Origin: Ruminococcus sp.
Lineage (GTDB): Bacteria; Bacillota; Clostridia; Oscillospirales; Ruminococcaceae
Reading direction: 5' to 3'
Length of the DNA: 64,000 nucleotides
Assembly: GCA_017475555.1 (NCBI GenBank)
Contig: JAFVFL010000009.1
Span: forward strand, 31,373 to 95,372
Numbering within the stretch: position 1 is the stretch's first letter; each line of letters opens with the position of its first letter. The position numbers and the translations under genes were made by a program. Below, in pieces: positions 28,319 to 37,804 of this stretch. Under the pieces are notes generated by a model. It searched no databases. It was not told the origin of the DNA and was given only the letters and a program-made list of their open reading frames with translations.

Positions 28319-28350
28319 AAAAGCTCCGGACTACCTTGTCCGGAGCTTTT
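28319..28350. terminator. Bidirectional terminator between the LRR gene and the esterase operon
   Basis: AAAAGCTCCGGAC (28319-28331) pairs perfectly with GTCCGGAGCTTTT (28338-28350), giving A-tract and T-tract on either strand. It serves both the LRR gene and the convergent long operon. Confidence 0.9.
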
Positions 28351-28368
28351 CCGTTAATACTGTGACCC

Positions 28369-29925
28369 TCACACAGTCCTTATGACAGTCGCCTCGGCAG
28401 TATCCTGCTCAGGGAGAGCCTCTCCCCAGCGGAACGGCGGTACAGGCAGCCCATTCGTGCCGAAAAGCGTAACGAGTGCGTAATTTATCCACTGGAACCT
28501 TACAGCCCTTACGCCCTCCTCACGGCATTTAAGCACTATCTCATTTCCGTCTATACAAGCCTCCGCCGGACGGAATACACCGTCAGCCCCGGCGTACTCA
28601 AAGCCCTCCGGAGTGCTGCTGCCCTTTAGCACAAATCCCTCACAATTGTCGAAAAGAAGCCTCATATCGCCGTTTTCCGACCTGTAAGCCGTGCGGAATA
28701 TCGGCGGCAGAGTCTCACTCCTGTCAGTTTCACCGTACACCTCAGAAAGCGCCTGCAAATACAGCCTGTGACCGACCTGAGCCTTCCTTACCGGGTGGAT
28801 ATTGTTGAATTCTCCGCAGTCGAGGATGACTGCAAGTCCGGTGTTCCTGACAGTCCGGAATGTGTGCAGCTGAGCCTCCCTTATGACCGCCCAGTGCTTG
28901 TAATCCGGGTCACCCTCATAGCGGAACATCGGCAGCTGAACGATAAGAAACGGCAGCGTGTCGTCCTTCCATGTGTCCCGCCAGCATTGTATCATCGCCG
29001 GCAAAAGCGTACTGTATGCCTCCGGACGGCAGTCATCTGACTCGCCCTGATACCATAGAACGCCCTTTATCGTGTATGGTGCGACACGCTTTACCATAGT
29101 CTCATACAGTCCGCACGGACGCATGGGGTTCTTCATTCCCATAGGTCCCGGATAGCGGTTCTCCCCGCATATTTTCAGCACATCGTCCCACAGGGCAAGC
29201 GGGTGCTCTGCGTAATACTCCTGCATACGCTTCTCCCAGTCAGCCTGATACACCGTATATTCATCGTACTCACGTATCATTTCCTCGTCAGTACGTCCCT
29301 CAACTGCACTGTCGTAATCGTCCAGATATGGCTTTAACCGGTCATCATGCTCAAGATATTCCCGGCTCATCCACGCTGTTGCAGATGTACCTCCCCAGTT
29401 GCAGCCGAGTATGCCGACGGTAACGCCAAGCCTGCGGCTCAGCTCCTTTGCGAAGTAATATGCCGCCGCAGACCACGCCCATGAAGCTGTCTCAGACGGC
29501 AGCATCCAGCCGGTATTCTCCTCCGCTGCAAAAAGCTCCTCGTTTACGAGCGGCTGCTTCGGAGTGTAATAATACCTGATATTTTCAGAGGCACAGCTGC
29601 TCAGCTCACTCATTCCGTTCTTGTCGCTGTGCAGCTCAAATTCCATGTTAGACTGCCCCCCGGCGAGCCATACCTCGCCTACTGCGACATTGCGGAAAAC
29701 AACGCTCTCTCCGCCGGAGGCCACTGAAACTGTGACGCAGTCGGCGTATTCCATAGGCGGCAGCACAGCCTCCCACCGTTCACCGTCCACGAAAGCAGCG
29801 GCTGAGACCGACAGCTCCGGGATAGTGACTGTTATTTTTTCTCCCGCATCACAGCTGCCGAAGATACGCACGGGAGTATGTGCCTGTAGAACCATATTAT
29901 CGCTGAAAACCGGTGATATCCTCAT
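28369..29925 (-). CDS. Sialate O-acetylesterase-type SGNH esterase
   Basis: The 518-residue product belongs to the SASA/SGNH hydrolase family, which removes O-acetyl groups from sialic acids or from plant polysaccharides. The nucleophile motif is AGGQSNMEF (Ser 92) in the first half, with GCNWGGTSATAWMSR and the GVLWYQGESDDCRP block downstream. A beta-rich N-terminal domain precedes it. No signal peptide is present, so it acts on intracellular or imported substrates. It is the last gene of the 28.4-43.0 kb run and starts 7 nt after the U32-like gene. Substrate unknown; xylan-derived acetylated oligosaccharides are a reasonable guess in this organism. Confidence 0.88.
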   Translation of the reverse strand: MRISPVFSDNMVLQAHTPVRIFGSCDAGEKITVTIPELSVSAAAFVDGERWEAVLPPMEYADCVTVSVASGGESVVFRNVAVGEVWLAGGQSNMEFELHSDKNGMSELSSCASENIRYYYTPKQPLVNEELFAAEENTGWMLPSETASWAWSAAAYYFAKELSRRLGVTVGILGCNWGGTSATAWMSREYLEHDDRLKPYLDDYDSAVEGRTDEEMIREYDEYTVYQADWEKRMQEYYAEHPLALWDDVLKICGENRYPGPMGMKNPMRPCGLYETMVKRVAPYTIKGVLWYQGESDDCRPEAYSTLLPAMIQCWRDTWKDDTLPFLIVQLPMFRYEGDPDYKHWAVIREAQLHTFRTVRNTGLAVILDCGEFNNIHPVRKAQVGHRLYLQALSEVYGETDRSETLPPIFRTAYRSENGDMRLLFDNCEGFVLKGSSTPEGFEYAGADGVFRPAEACIDGNEIVLKCREEGVRAVRFQWINYALVTLFGTNGLPVPPFRWGEALPEQDTAEATVIRTV

Positions 29926-29932
29926 ACGCTTT

Positions 29933-30892
29933 TCACACCTTTCCGTCTATCCTTACAACGCCGTTAGCCTCAAGATTGTGCAGGAACATGAAGCGTGCCT
30001 CTGTACGCAGCTCCGGCTTTATAAGATAGTACATATACGTTTCGAGCAGGTTGAGCGGTCTTGACGTCCTGCCCTCTATCTTGAACTGCTCAAAGCCCAT
30101 AGAGATATACCTTCCCCATATCTCATCGGGAGAAATATGATTTGGCAGCGACTTTATATCGAAGATATTCCTGTCATAGCAGCGGCATTTTATTGCCGGG
30201 TGATCACGGGTATCATCATACTCATACGGGTCAAATGGTACGCCGGGGTGCTCCTTTAAATGCTGATTGTAGTATATCTGCTGCTCACCGATTATCCTGT
30301 AATGCTCACGCCGCACCTTGCAGTCTGCGTCACAGCAGGCATTGACAAGTATCTCCAGCTTTTCCTTGTGCGGCAGTCCTTCCAGTATGTCGAACCTGTG
30401 GTTGAGGTCGTAGTCAAGCACGACTATGCTGTAATCCTTTTCCAGCTCCTGTGCAAGCCTTTCGCCGTCGGTTATCCGCTTGCAGGTCGAGCTTGTCAGC
30501 TTGAAGCCCGGATAGGTCTCCCTGATATACTGTTCGAGTATCGGCGAATTGACTATAGCCTCGTTCATGCCGTTGTCGGCAAGCCGCATGACCATATTGC
30601 AGAACTCATCGTGAAGATGCTCCTCCTTCAGAGCCGGATTCGTAAACGTGAAACGCAGAGGTATGCCCCGGCTGTTGAAGGTTTCCAGTACAGTCCGGAC
30701 ATATCTCTCACTGCATATCCCTCCGCCGACAGTCCTGCCGCCGTTCCAGACAGACGGAGAGAATGCACCATAGAATGAAGCAATCTCAAATCCCTCACGG
30801 AAAAACTGCGGTGCATTGCGCAGCATCTCAGTAAAAACAAGATTGAATTTATAATGCTCATAAAAGCTTGGGAGATGAAATCTTGCTCTCAT
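29933..30892 (-). CDS. U32-peptidase-like protein, second of a tandem pair
   Basis: The 319-residue product is a close paralogue of the gene just upstream (30913-31851); the two align along their whole length. The ending FEQFKIEGRTSRPLNLLETYMYY resembles the KIEGR-type signature of the U32 family (UbiU/UbiV, RlhA and TrhP relatives), proteins now mostly known as iron-sulfur RNA- or quinone-modifying factors rather than proteases. Shared cysteines lie in STCKR and NACCDADC; this copy also has KCRCYDR. These could ligate a cluster. The enzyme family is tentative and the substrate unknown. It follows hydE, so iron-sulfur or radical chemistry is a plausible theme. Confidence 0.6.
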   Translation of the reverse strand: MRARFHLPSFYEHYKFNLVFTEMLRNAPQFFREGFEIASFYGAFSPSVWNGGRTVGGGICSERYVRTVLETFNSRGIPLRFTFTNPALKEEHLHDEFCNMVMRLADNGMNEAIVNSPILEQYIRETYPGFKLTSSTCKRITDGERLAQELEKDYSIVVLDYDLNHRFDILEGLPHKEKLEILVNACCDADCKVRREHYRIIGEQQIYYNQHLKEHPGVPFDPYEYDDTRDHPAIKCRCYDRNIFDIKSLPNHISPDEIWGRYISMGFEQFKIEGRTSRPLNLLETYMYYLIKPELRTEARFMFLHNLEANGVVRIDGKV

Positions 30893-30912
30893 ATCTGTTC
30901 AGTCCTTTCTGT

Positions 30913-31851
30913 CTATCTGAATACAAGGGCACCGCTGTTCTCAAGTGCCTTGAGCATCGTGAACCGTGCTTCATCACGGCATTCCGGTCTTGCCATGTAG
31001 TATACATAGGTCTCAAGAACGTTCAGCGGACTTGCTGTCCTGCCCTCTATCTTGAACTGCTCAAAGCCCATAGGCACATACTTCTCCCATATATCGTCCG
31101 GGGAGATATGTGTGCGGAGCGAGCGTATCTCGAAAACGCCTCTCCTTGAGTACGGGCAGTCACGGAAATGCTCCGGGTCGTACTTTTCAACGTTGAACGG
31201 GACGTTCGGGTACTTCTTTATATGCTCTGCGTAAGCTATCTGCTGCTCACCGATAGAGCGGTAGTGTGCCGAACGTCTCGGACATCCCGGCTCACAGCAG
31301 GCATTGACCAGAAGCTCACAGTCCGCCTTTCTCGGCAGCTTTTCGAGTACCTCGAAGTTGTTGTTGAAATCATAGTCCACAACGACTATGGAGTAGTCCT
31401 TTGCAAGCTCCGCTTCAAGTGCGTCCGGGTCGGTTATCCGCTTGCAGGTAGAGCTTGTGAGCTTGTATTTCGGAAAATTCCGGCGGATATAGTCCTCCAG
31501 CAGCGGTGACATGACGATAGCCTCATTGAGTCCGTTGTTGGCTAAATTCAGTATCATATTGCAGAACGGGTCACTCAGGTGCTTCTTTTCGAGCACCGGA
31601 TTCGTGAACGTGAACCGCAGCGGTATGCCCCGGTCGTTGAACGCCTTTAGTACAGTCTTTATGAACTGCTTGTCAACGCTGCCTCCCTGCGTCCTGCCGC
31701 CGTTCCATATCGCAGGCGGAAAAATGCCGTAGAATGAAGCTATCTCAACGCCCTCACGAAAAAAATCCGGACGGTTTTTAAGCATTTCCGCAAACATAAG
31801 GTTCAGCTTGAAATTGCCGGAGAAATCCGGCAGATGGAATCTGACTCTCAT
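30913..31851 (-). CDS. U32-peptidase-like protein, first of a tandem pair
   Basis: The 312-residue product starts MRVRFHLPDFSGNFKLNLMF and shares the following with its neighbour: EIASFYG, WNGGRT, GIPLRFTFTNP, SSTCKRITD, VVVDYDFN, LVNACC, HYRSIGEQQIAY, HISPDDIW and FEQFKIEGRT. Conserved cysteines are in STCKR, NACCEPGC and, unlike the paralogue, a single Cys in RDCPYSRRG. It starts 20 nt after hydE. The pair may act as a heterodimer, as UbiU and UbiV do; that is analogy, not evidence. Confidence 0.6.
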   Translation of the reverse strand: MRVRFHLPDFSGNFKLNLMFAEMLKNRPDFFREGVEIASFYGIFPPAIWNGGRTQGGSVDKQFIKTVLKAFNDRGIPLRFTFTNPVLEKKHLSDPFCNMILNLANNGLNEAIVMSPLLEDYIRRNFPKYKLTSSTCKRITDPDALEAELAKDYSIVVVDYDFNNNFEVLEKLPRKADCELLVNACCEPGCPRRSAHYRSIGEQQIAYAEHIKKYPNVPFNVEKYDPEHFRDCPYSRRGVFEIRSLRTHISPDDIWEKYVPMGFEQFKIEGRTASPLNVLETYVYYMARPECRDEARFTMLKALENSGALVFR

Positions 31852-31871
31852 AAATTCTCCTTATATAAAGT

Positions 31872-32939
31872 CTATTGTTGATCCAGTCCCCCGAAGCCTA
31901 CGGCATCTCCACGCTCCTGAGCAACAGCAAAGCCGCAGGATTCGATACGTCTTTGCAGGCAGCCACGGCATTCCGCAGCCTCCTCACCGGTGCAGATCTT
32001 ATTATCGTACAGGTCGTACTTCTTCCTTACTCCGACAGGAGAAAGATTAGGCATAACGACGTTGCAGCCGGTTTTAAGCCCAAGCTCACGCCCGATAGGG
32101 GAAATAGTTCCGAGGGCGGTAGTTGCCGGCAGCAGCACAGCCGGGTGCATAAGACGGAGTATACCGAGAAGCCGCAAAGTAAGCTGCAATGTACCTCCGG
32201 GAGCCTCCGCAAAGCAGGTGCTGTGGTGAGGCACAAAGGGGCCTATGCCTATCATCTGCGGTCTGAGCTCCTGCAAAAAACGCAGATCAGCAATTATATG
32301 CTCAGTTGTCTGATACGGAGCACCGACCATAAAGCCTGCACCGACCTGATAACCGAGCCTTTTCAGTGTATAAAGACAGTTCTTCCGGTTTTCAAGGCTC
32401 ATCTGAGCCGGGTGGAGCTTTGAATACAGCTCGTCTGAAGCCGCTTCATGCCGCAGGAGATATCTGTCCGCTCCGGCTTCCTTCATAAGCCGATAGCTCT
32501 CCTCAGTCCTCTCACCGAGCGAAAGCGTTATCGCACAATCCGGGTGATCCTCCCGCAGCTGACGGATAATGCCGCACATCACCTCATCTGTGAAGTACAT
32601 ATCCTCGCCGCCCTGCAACACGAACGTCCTGAAGCCGAGCCTGTAGCCCTCGTCCGCACAGGCAAGTATCACCTCCGGGTCAAGGCGGTACCGGTCTGCG
32701 TCATGATTGCCCCGGCGAATACCGCAGTAGAGACAGTCGTTTTTGCAGAAGCTCGATATCTCTATAAGTCCCCTGAGAAAAACCGTTGTGCCGTAATTCT
32801 CACGCCGCACCTCGTCCGCCGCAGTCCTGAGAGTATCTGCGGCTTCGCTGTCGTCAGCCTCGATGAGCATTTTCAGCTCATCGTCCGGGATATCACAATC
32901 TCTCCTGAGTGCGTCAATGATCTCTGAAAGCTCCCTCAT
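31872..32939 (-). CDS. hydE: [FeFe]-hydrogenase H-cluster radical SAM maturase HydE
   Basis: HydE helps build the organic part of the active-site cluster of [FeFe]-hydrogenase in the cytoplasm. The 355-residue product has the radical SAM motif CKNDCLYC (C65, C69, C72) in the context IEISSFCKNDCLYCGIRRGN, then RYRLDPE, FVLQGGED, LSLGERT, RYLLRHEAA, GYQVGAGFMVGAPYQT, GIGPFVPHHST and PATTALGT, all typical of HydE. No other hydrogenase genes are in the window. It begins 1 nt after nadA and precedes the U32-like pair. Confidence 0.9.
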   Translation of the reverse strand: MRELSEIIDALRRDCDIPDDELKMLIEADDSEAADTLRTAADEVRRENYGTTVFLRGLIEISSFCKNDCLYCGIRRGNHDADRYRLDPEVILACADEGYRLGFRTFVLQGGEDMYFTDEVMCGIIRQLREDHPDCAITLSLGERTEESYRLMKEAGADRYLLRHEAASDELYSKLHPAQMSLENRKNCLYTLKRLGYQVGAGFMVGAPYQTTEHIIADLRFLQELRPQMIGIGPFVPHHSTCFAEAPGGTLQLTLRLLGILRLMHPAVLLPATTALGTISPIGRELGLKTGCNVVMPNLSPVGVRKKYDLYDNKICTGEEAAECRGCLQRRIESCGFAVAQERGDAVGFGGLDQQ

Positions 32940-32940
32940 A

Positions 32941-33867
32941 TCAGCCGCCGAGACGTATCATCTCGTCGATGCAGCGGCGTGCAGAGGTGATTAGCTCATC
33001 GTCCATTATTATCTCGAAAGCCTCTCCGTTATCCATGCCGAGCAGGGAATTATAAACGTCCGGCAGGGTGGTCAGCTTCATATTCCGACAGACTATATCC
33101 TTCGTCACCGGGTAGAATTTCTTATCCGGGCAATCATACTGCAAATGCTCCGAGATAGACGTCTCCGTGCCGATAATGAACTCCTTATGCTCCGATTTTT
33201 TGGCATATTCCATGATACCGCTCGTTGAGCCGACATAATCCGCAAGCTCAACAACAGCCGGAACGCATTCCGGGTGAACGAGGAACAGAGCGTCAGGGTG
33301 AGCCTCCTTAGCCTTTTTTACCTCCTTTGCAGTTATCGCCGCATGGGTCGGACAGCCGCCGTGGAGGAGCTTTATATCCTTTTCCGGACACTGTCTTCTC
33401 ACCCAGTCGCCGAGGTTGCAGTCGGGTATGAAAAGTATCCTGTCCGTGTCAAGTGCCCTGACGATACGAAGAGCTGACGAGGAGGTGACACATACGTCGC
33501 AGACAGTCTTGAGCGAAGCGGTTGTATTGATATACGCAACTATCGTCCTGTCCGGCTCGGCAGCGTGTATCTGCGAGATAAGCTCCTTATCCATCTGCTC
33601 CGCCATCGGGCAGCCTGCGTCCCTGTTCGCAAGGAATACACGCTTCTGCGGCGAGAGCATTTTTGCAGTCTCCGCCATGAAGTGTACTCCGCAGAAAAGG
33701 ATATTGTCAGCCTCTGTCTTTGAAGCGTCAACGCTCAGCTTATAACTGTCTCCGGTGTAGTCGGCTATCTCCACTATCTCCCTTGCCTGGTAGCTGTGGG
33801 CGAGTATAGCCGTATTCGTTTCCTTTTTAAGCTTCAGTATTTTCTCCTGCAATTCGTGTACAGTCAT
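32941..33867 (-). CDS. nadA: Quinolinate synthase A
   Basis: NadA condenses iminoaspartate from NadB with dihydroxyacetone phosphate to give quinolinate, using a [4Fe-4S] cluster. The 308-residue product has AILAHSYQAREIVEIADYTGDSYKLS, the cysteine ligands in ILFCGVHFMAETAKML, LLHGGCPTH and YDCPDKKF, plus VHPECVPAVVELADYVGSTSGIMEYA and NMKLTTLPDVYNSL. It is separated from nadB and nadC (1.8-5.0 kb, opposite strand) and embedded in the branched-chain amino-acid run. Confidence 0.95.
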   Translation of the reverse strand: MTVHELQEKILKLKKETNTAILAHSYQAREIVEIADYTGDSYKLSVDASKTEADNILFCGVHFMAETAKMLSPQKRVFLANRDAGCPMAEQMDKELISQIHAAEPDRTIVAYINTTASLKTVCDVCVTSSSALRIVRALDTDRILFIPDCNLGDWVRRQCPEKDIKLLHGGCPTHAAITAKEVKKAKEAHPDALFLVHPECVPAVVELADYVGSTSGIMEYAKKSEHKEFIIGTETSISEHLQYDCPDKKFYPVTKDIVCRNMKLTTLPDVYNSLLGMDNGEAFEIIMDDELITSARRCIDEMIRLGG

Positions 33868-33901
33868 ATATTACACCCCTATCTTAAAGCCTGCGGAATT
33901 T

Positions 33902-34270
33902 TTATATCTCAGCAATTACCTCGACCTCAGCAAGTGCCCCCTTCGGCAGAGTCTTTACCGCAACGCAGCTCCTTGCCGGAAGAGATGTAAAGGTCTTTCC
34001 GTATATTTCGTTAAATGCCGCAAAATCGCCCATATCCGCAAGAAAGCAGACTGTCTTTACAGCCTTTTCCGGCGAAGAGCCGGCTGCGGAAAGGACTGCT
34101 GAGAGATTCTTCATTATCTGCTCAGTCTGAGCCTCGATGCCCTCTGCAAGCACGCCCGTCTCAGGGTCGATGCCAAGCTGTCCGCTTGTGAACACAAGTC
34201 CTCCTGAGATGACAGCCTGTGAGTAGGGGCCTATTGCCGCCGGTGCGTTAGCTGTTGATACCTGTTTCAT
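33902..34270 (-). CDS. ridA: RidA family reactive-intermediate deaminase
   Basis: RidA hydrolyses reactive enamine/imine intermediates (2-aminoacrylate, 2-aminocrotonate) released by PLP dehydratases. The 122-residue product shows ANAPAAIGPYSQAVISGGLVFTSGQLGIDPETG, the catalytic Arg in LPARSCVAVKTLPKGALAEVEVIAE and typical trimer length. It lies 14 nt downstream of ilvA, whose reaction releases exactly these intermediates, so the pairing makes functional sense. Confidence 0.95.
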   Translation of the reverse strand: MKQVSTANAPAAIGPYSQAVISGGLVFTSGQLGIDPETGVLAEGIEAQTEQIMKNLSAVLSAAGSSPEKAVKTVCFLADMGDFAAFNEIYGKTFTSLPARSCVAVKTLPKGALAEVEVIAEI

Positions 34271-34284
34271 ATTATTTTCTCCTC

Positions 34285-35484
34285 TCAGTCATTTGTTATA
34301 TGGAATCCGTTATCGGTAAGTGCTTTCCGTATCTCCTCGATATGCTCGTAATTACGGGTCTCCATGACGATACGCAGATAGCAGCCGTTCACGGCAGAGC
34401 CTTCATTCGCTCTTTCATGGTGGATAGATATGACATTTCCGCCAAGCTCGGCGATAATGCGTGATACGTCCATGAGCTGACCGGGCTTGTCGATAAGCTC
34501 GATATTCATTGTGCAGTTCCTGCCGGACATGAGAAGTCCGCGCTTGATAACTCTTGAAAGTATCGTAACGTCGATATTTCCGCCGGAGAGCAGGCATATG
34601 GTCTTTTTGCCCTTTACCGGTACCTTTCCGAACATTGCCGCTGCCACCGGTGCTGCACCCGCACCCTCGGTAACGAGCTTCTGCTGCTCCATAAGTGCAA
34701 GTATCGCCGCAGCGATCTCATCATCGCTGACGGTAACTATGTCGTCAACATATTCCGAAACGAGCCGGAAGGTATTCTCGCCGGGCGATTTGACCGCAAT
34801 TCCGTCCGCAATTGTCGAAACGCTTTCAAGAGTCTCTATCGCTCCGTGCTTTACCGAGCTGAACATACTCGCTGCACCTGCTGCCTGAACGCCGTAGACC
34901 TTTACCGCCGGATTCAGACTCTTTATGGCAAACGCCACGCCCGATACAAGTCCGCCTCCGCCGACCGGCACTATCACTGCCTCAACGTCCGGGAGCTGCT
35001 CTAAAAGCTCCAGACCGATAGTTCCCTGCCCTGCAATGACGTTTTCATCATCGAACGGGTGAATGAATGTGTACCCATGCTCATCACGGAGCCGGAGTGC
35101 CTCAGCGTATGCGTCATCATATACGCCCTTTACAAGACAGACCTCCGCACCGTAGCTCTTTGTCGCCTCGACCTTTGATATCGGTGCTCCGTCCGGCAGA
35201 CAGATTATCGACCTTATCCCGCTTTTTGACGCCGCAAGTGCAACTCCCTGTGCATGATTTCCGGCAGAGCAGGCAATAACTCCCCTCGCCTTTTCCTCAT
35301 CGGTGAGCTGCGACATACGATAAGCCGCTCCCCTCACCTTGAATGAGCCTGTGATCTGAAGATTCTCGGTTTTCAGCCATATATCGCTGTCCGGTCTTAT
35401 GCGTGGAGCCTTTATGACCGCCGTCTCCCGTATCACCTGCTTCAGTACATATTTTGCATGATATATCTTATCAAGTGTAAGCAT
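34285..35484 (-). CDS. ilvA: Threonine ammonia-lyase with C-terminal ACT domain
   Basis: The PLP enzyme deaminates threonine to 2-oxobutyrate, the first committed step to isoleucine. The 399-residue product has the PLP lysine in QITGSFKVRGAAYRM, SAGNHAQGVALAA, the phosphate loop VPVGGGGLVSGVA and LLSGGNIDVTIL. A single ACT-like domain follows (about 325-399; MNIELIDKPGQLMDVSRIIAELGGNVISIHHER). This matches the shorter, one-ACT class rather than the 510-residue enzyme with two. The isoleucine context of the operon supports a biosynthetic role. ridA follows. Confidence 0.93.
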   Translation of the reverse strand: MLTLDKIYHAKYVLKQVIRETAVIKAPRIRPDSDIWLKTENLQITGSFKVRGAAYRMSQLTDEEKARGVIACSAGNHAQGVALAASKSGIRSIICLPDGAPISKVEATKSYGAEVCLVKGVYDDAYAEALRLRDEHGYTFIHPFDDENVIAGQGTIGLELLEQLPDVEAVIVPVGGGGLVSGVAFAIKSLNPAVKVYGVQAAGAASMFSSVKHGAIETLESVSTIADGIAVKSPGENTFRLVSEYVDDIVTVSDDEIAAAILALMEQQKLVTEGAGAAPVAAAMFGKVPVKGKKTICLLSGGNIDVTILSRVIKRGLLMSGRNCTMNIELIDKPGQLMDVSRIIAELGGNVISIHHERANEGSAVNGCYLRIVMETRNYEHIEEIRKALTDNGFHITND

Positions 35485-35516
35485 AGCCTTACCTGTTGGA
35501 TCCTTTCATATTTTTA

Positions 35517-36704
35517 TCACAGCGTAATTGTGTCAACAAACTGCTTTGCCGTTCTCGGGGAGCGTCCGTTGCCTGACTGTACCGCAAACTGCTCCGCCCT
35601 GAGCTCAAGCTCAGAAGTGTCCATTGAAATGCCTCTTGCCCCAGCAAGCTCCCTGACTATACTCAGGTAGCTGTTCTTGTCCGGTTTACCGAAATTCACA
35701 CGCAGTCCGAAGCGTGCCGACAGCGATATCATCTCCTGTATCGTGTCGTTCCGGTGAACATCATCTCCCTCACGGTCAGAAAAGCTCTCCTTTATCAGGT
35801 GGCGGCGGTTGCTGGTCGCATATATCGCCATATTGTCAGTTCTTGCCGAAGCAGAGCCCTCAAGTGCAGCCTTTAATGCTCCGAAGCAGTCCTCCCCCGC
35901 CCTGAACGTAAGATCGTCAATGAAGATTATGAATTTCAGCGGATTTGAGCTGATCTCGCTTATGACAGCCGGCAGCTGTGAAAGCTCGTCCTTCGACAGC
36001 TCGATGAGCCGCAGACCCATATCGGCATATTCGTTCACTATCGCCTTGACAGTCGAGGATTTTCCGGTACCTGCATCGCCGTAGAGAAGTACATTCTGTG
36101 CAGGCTTGCCATGAAGCAGGGCGAGAGTATTGTTTATTACCTCTACTCTTTCACGCTCGTAGCCGAAAAGCTCCGAGAGCTTCTGCGGATCCGGACACGC
36201 AACAGGCTCTATCCTGCCATCGCACAGGTCAAACATGGTATTCTGTGCCCATTTTCCATAGCCGAAGCGGCTGACGTTCTCGATACGCCAGCTATACTCA
36301 GCCATAAAATCTATATCCGCAGTCTTCCATGACGGGAGAAAGCCATAGTAGCCCACCTGTACCGAGAGTGTACCGGAGCTTACCTGAGAGAGCATTTGCA
36401 GTATCTTGAGGTCATTTTCAAGAGCACTCTCAATATACTGGTCAAACTCGACACCGGCAGCCTTTCCGGTGATATAGAAATTCTCGTCCTCAATTACGAG
36501 CTTTAGGATATACTCGCTGAGGTTCACGGTATTTGCGTAAAGTGCCGAAACAAAGGAGGAATATGCAGAGATCCTCTCAGCAGGCTCGTCCTTTTCACAG
36601 TGTATTAGCCTGCGGAGCTTCTTTATAACATCGTCCTCAAGAAGCTCCCTGAATATCACAAGCGACCCGAGACCCAGCTCCAGCCGCTGAAGCTTATCAT
36701 TCAT
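35517..36704 (-). CDS. DUF815-type AAA ATPase
   Basis: The 395-residue cytoplasmic protein belongs to the DUF815 group of AAA-like ATPases. The C-terminal half carries Walker A LLYGDAGTGKSS, Walker B FIIFIDDLTF, a sensor-like YATSNRRHL and the ending NGRSPRTAKQFVDTI. The helical N-terminal half has no recognised domain. Function is unknown; it is widespread in Clostridia. It starts 1 nt after leuB, so it is co-transcribed with leucine genes without an obvious metabolic link. Confidence 0.88.
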   Translation of the reverse strand: MNDKLQRLELGLGSLVIFRELLEDDVIKKLRRLIHCEKDEPAERISAYSSFVSALYANTVNLSEYILKLVIEDENFYITGKAAGVEFDQYIESALENDLKILQMLSQVSSGTLSVQVGYYGFLPSWKTADIDFMAEYSWRIENVSRFGYGKWAQNTMFDLCDGRIEPVACPDPQKLSELFGYERERVEVINNTLALLHGKPAQNVLLYGDAGTGKSSTVKAIVNEYADMGLRLIELSKDELSQLPAVISEISSNPLKFIIFIDDLTFRAGEDCFGALKAALEGSASARTDNMAIYATSNRRHLIKESFSDREGDDVHRNDTIQEMISLSARFGLRVNFGKPDKNSYLSIVRELAGARGISMDTSELELRAEQFAVQSGNGRSPRTAKQFVDTITL

Positions 36705-36705
36705 A

Positions 36706-37779
36706 TCACAAAACTCCGAGTATTTTTTCTGTCATTTCTGTGCAGCTGAGAGCACTGCCCCCGCCGCTTCCGAGCAGATCAGCCGTGCGGTATCCCTCAT
36801 CGAGAACCCTGTTCACAGCCGCCTCTATGCAGTCTGCCTCGTCTGCAAGTCCGAAGCTGTAGCGCAGCATCATAGCCGCAGAAAGTATCGTCGCAATAGG
36901 ATTTGCCCTGTTCTGTCCGGCAATATCCGGGGCACTTCCGTGTATAGGCTCGTACATACCCCTTGTGCCTGCACCGAGCGAGGCAGAGGCAAGCATACCT
37001 ATCGAGCCGGTGATCTGCGATGCCTCGTCCGAGAGGATATCCCCGAACATATTCGATGTGACGATAACGTCGAACTGCTTAGGGTCACGGACGAGCTGCA
37101 TTGCTGCATTGTCAACGAACATATCCCGGTATTCAACCTCCGGATATTCCTGTGCAAGCTCGTGCATGGTCTTTCTCCACAGCCTTGACGATTCCAGAAC
37201 ATTCGCCTTGTCAACGCTGCAAAGCCGCTTGTCACGCTTCATTGCCGTCTCAAATGCAGTCCTGCCGATACGCTCTATCTCCGTAACGCTGTAAGCCTCG
37301 GTGTCATATGCCTCAGTGCCGTATTTTCCCTCACGATAGCCCCTGTCACCGAAGTATATCCCTCCTGTAAGCTCACGCACTATCATTATATCGAAGCCGC
37401 TGCCGACTACCTCATCTTTCAGCGGAGAAGCCGCCCTGAGTGCCGGGTACAGCCTTGCCGGTCTGAGATTAGTGTAAAGCCCCAGAGCCTGACGAATACC
37501 GAGCAGAGCCTTTTCCGGTCTTTTATCGCCCGGCAGCTCGTCCCACTTGTAACCGCCTACAGCTCCGAGAAGCACGCTGTCACTTGCAAGGCAGCCGTCC
37601 ACAGTCTCCTGCGGCAGCGGTATGCCCGTCTCGTCGATAGCAGCTCCGCCGATGAGATATGACGTAAAATTGAACCTATGTCCGAACCTCTCTGCTGTCT
37701 TTCTGAGTATCGCAGCGGCACTGTCAACTATTTCAGGCCCTATGCCGTCGCCCCTGAGCAACGCTATATTGTATTCCAT
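36706..37779 (-). CDS. leuB: 3-isopropylmalate dehydrogenase
   Basis: LeuB oxidises and decarboxylates 3-isopropylmalate to 2-oxoisocaproate with NAD. The 357-residue product has [122 protein letters not shown] and [33 protein letters not shown]. It is separated from leuCD by the lipoprotein gene at 37805-39001, an unusual insertion. Confidence 0.97.
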   Translation of the reverse strand: MEYNIALLRGDGIGPEIVDSAAAILRKTAERFGHRFNFTSYLIGGAAIDETGIPLPQETVDGCLASDSVLLGAVGGYKWDELPGDKRPEKALLGIRQALGLYTNLRPARLYPALRAASPLKDEVVGSGFDIMIVRELTGGIYFGDRGYREGKYGTEAYDTEAYSVTEIERIGRTAFETAMKRDKRLCSVDKANVLESSRLWRKTMHELAQEYPEVEYRDMFVDNAAMQLVRDPKQFDVIVTSNMFGDILSDEASQITGSIGMLASASLGAGTRGMYEPIHGSAPDIAGQNRANPIATILSAAMMLRYSFGLADEADCIEAAVNRVLDEGYRTADLLGSGGGSALSCTEMTEKILGVL

Positions 37780-37804
37780 TGTAATTCTTCCTTCGCAAAA
37801 AACT

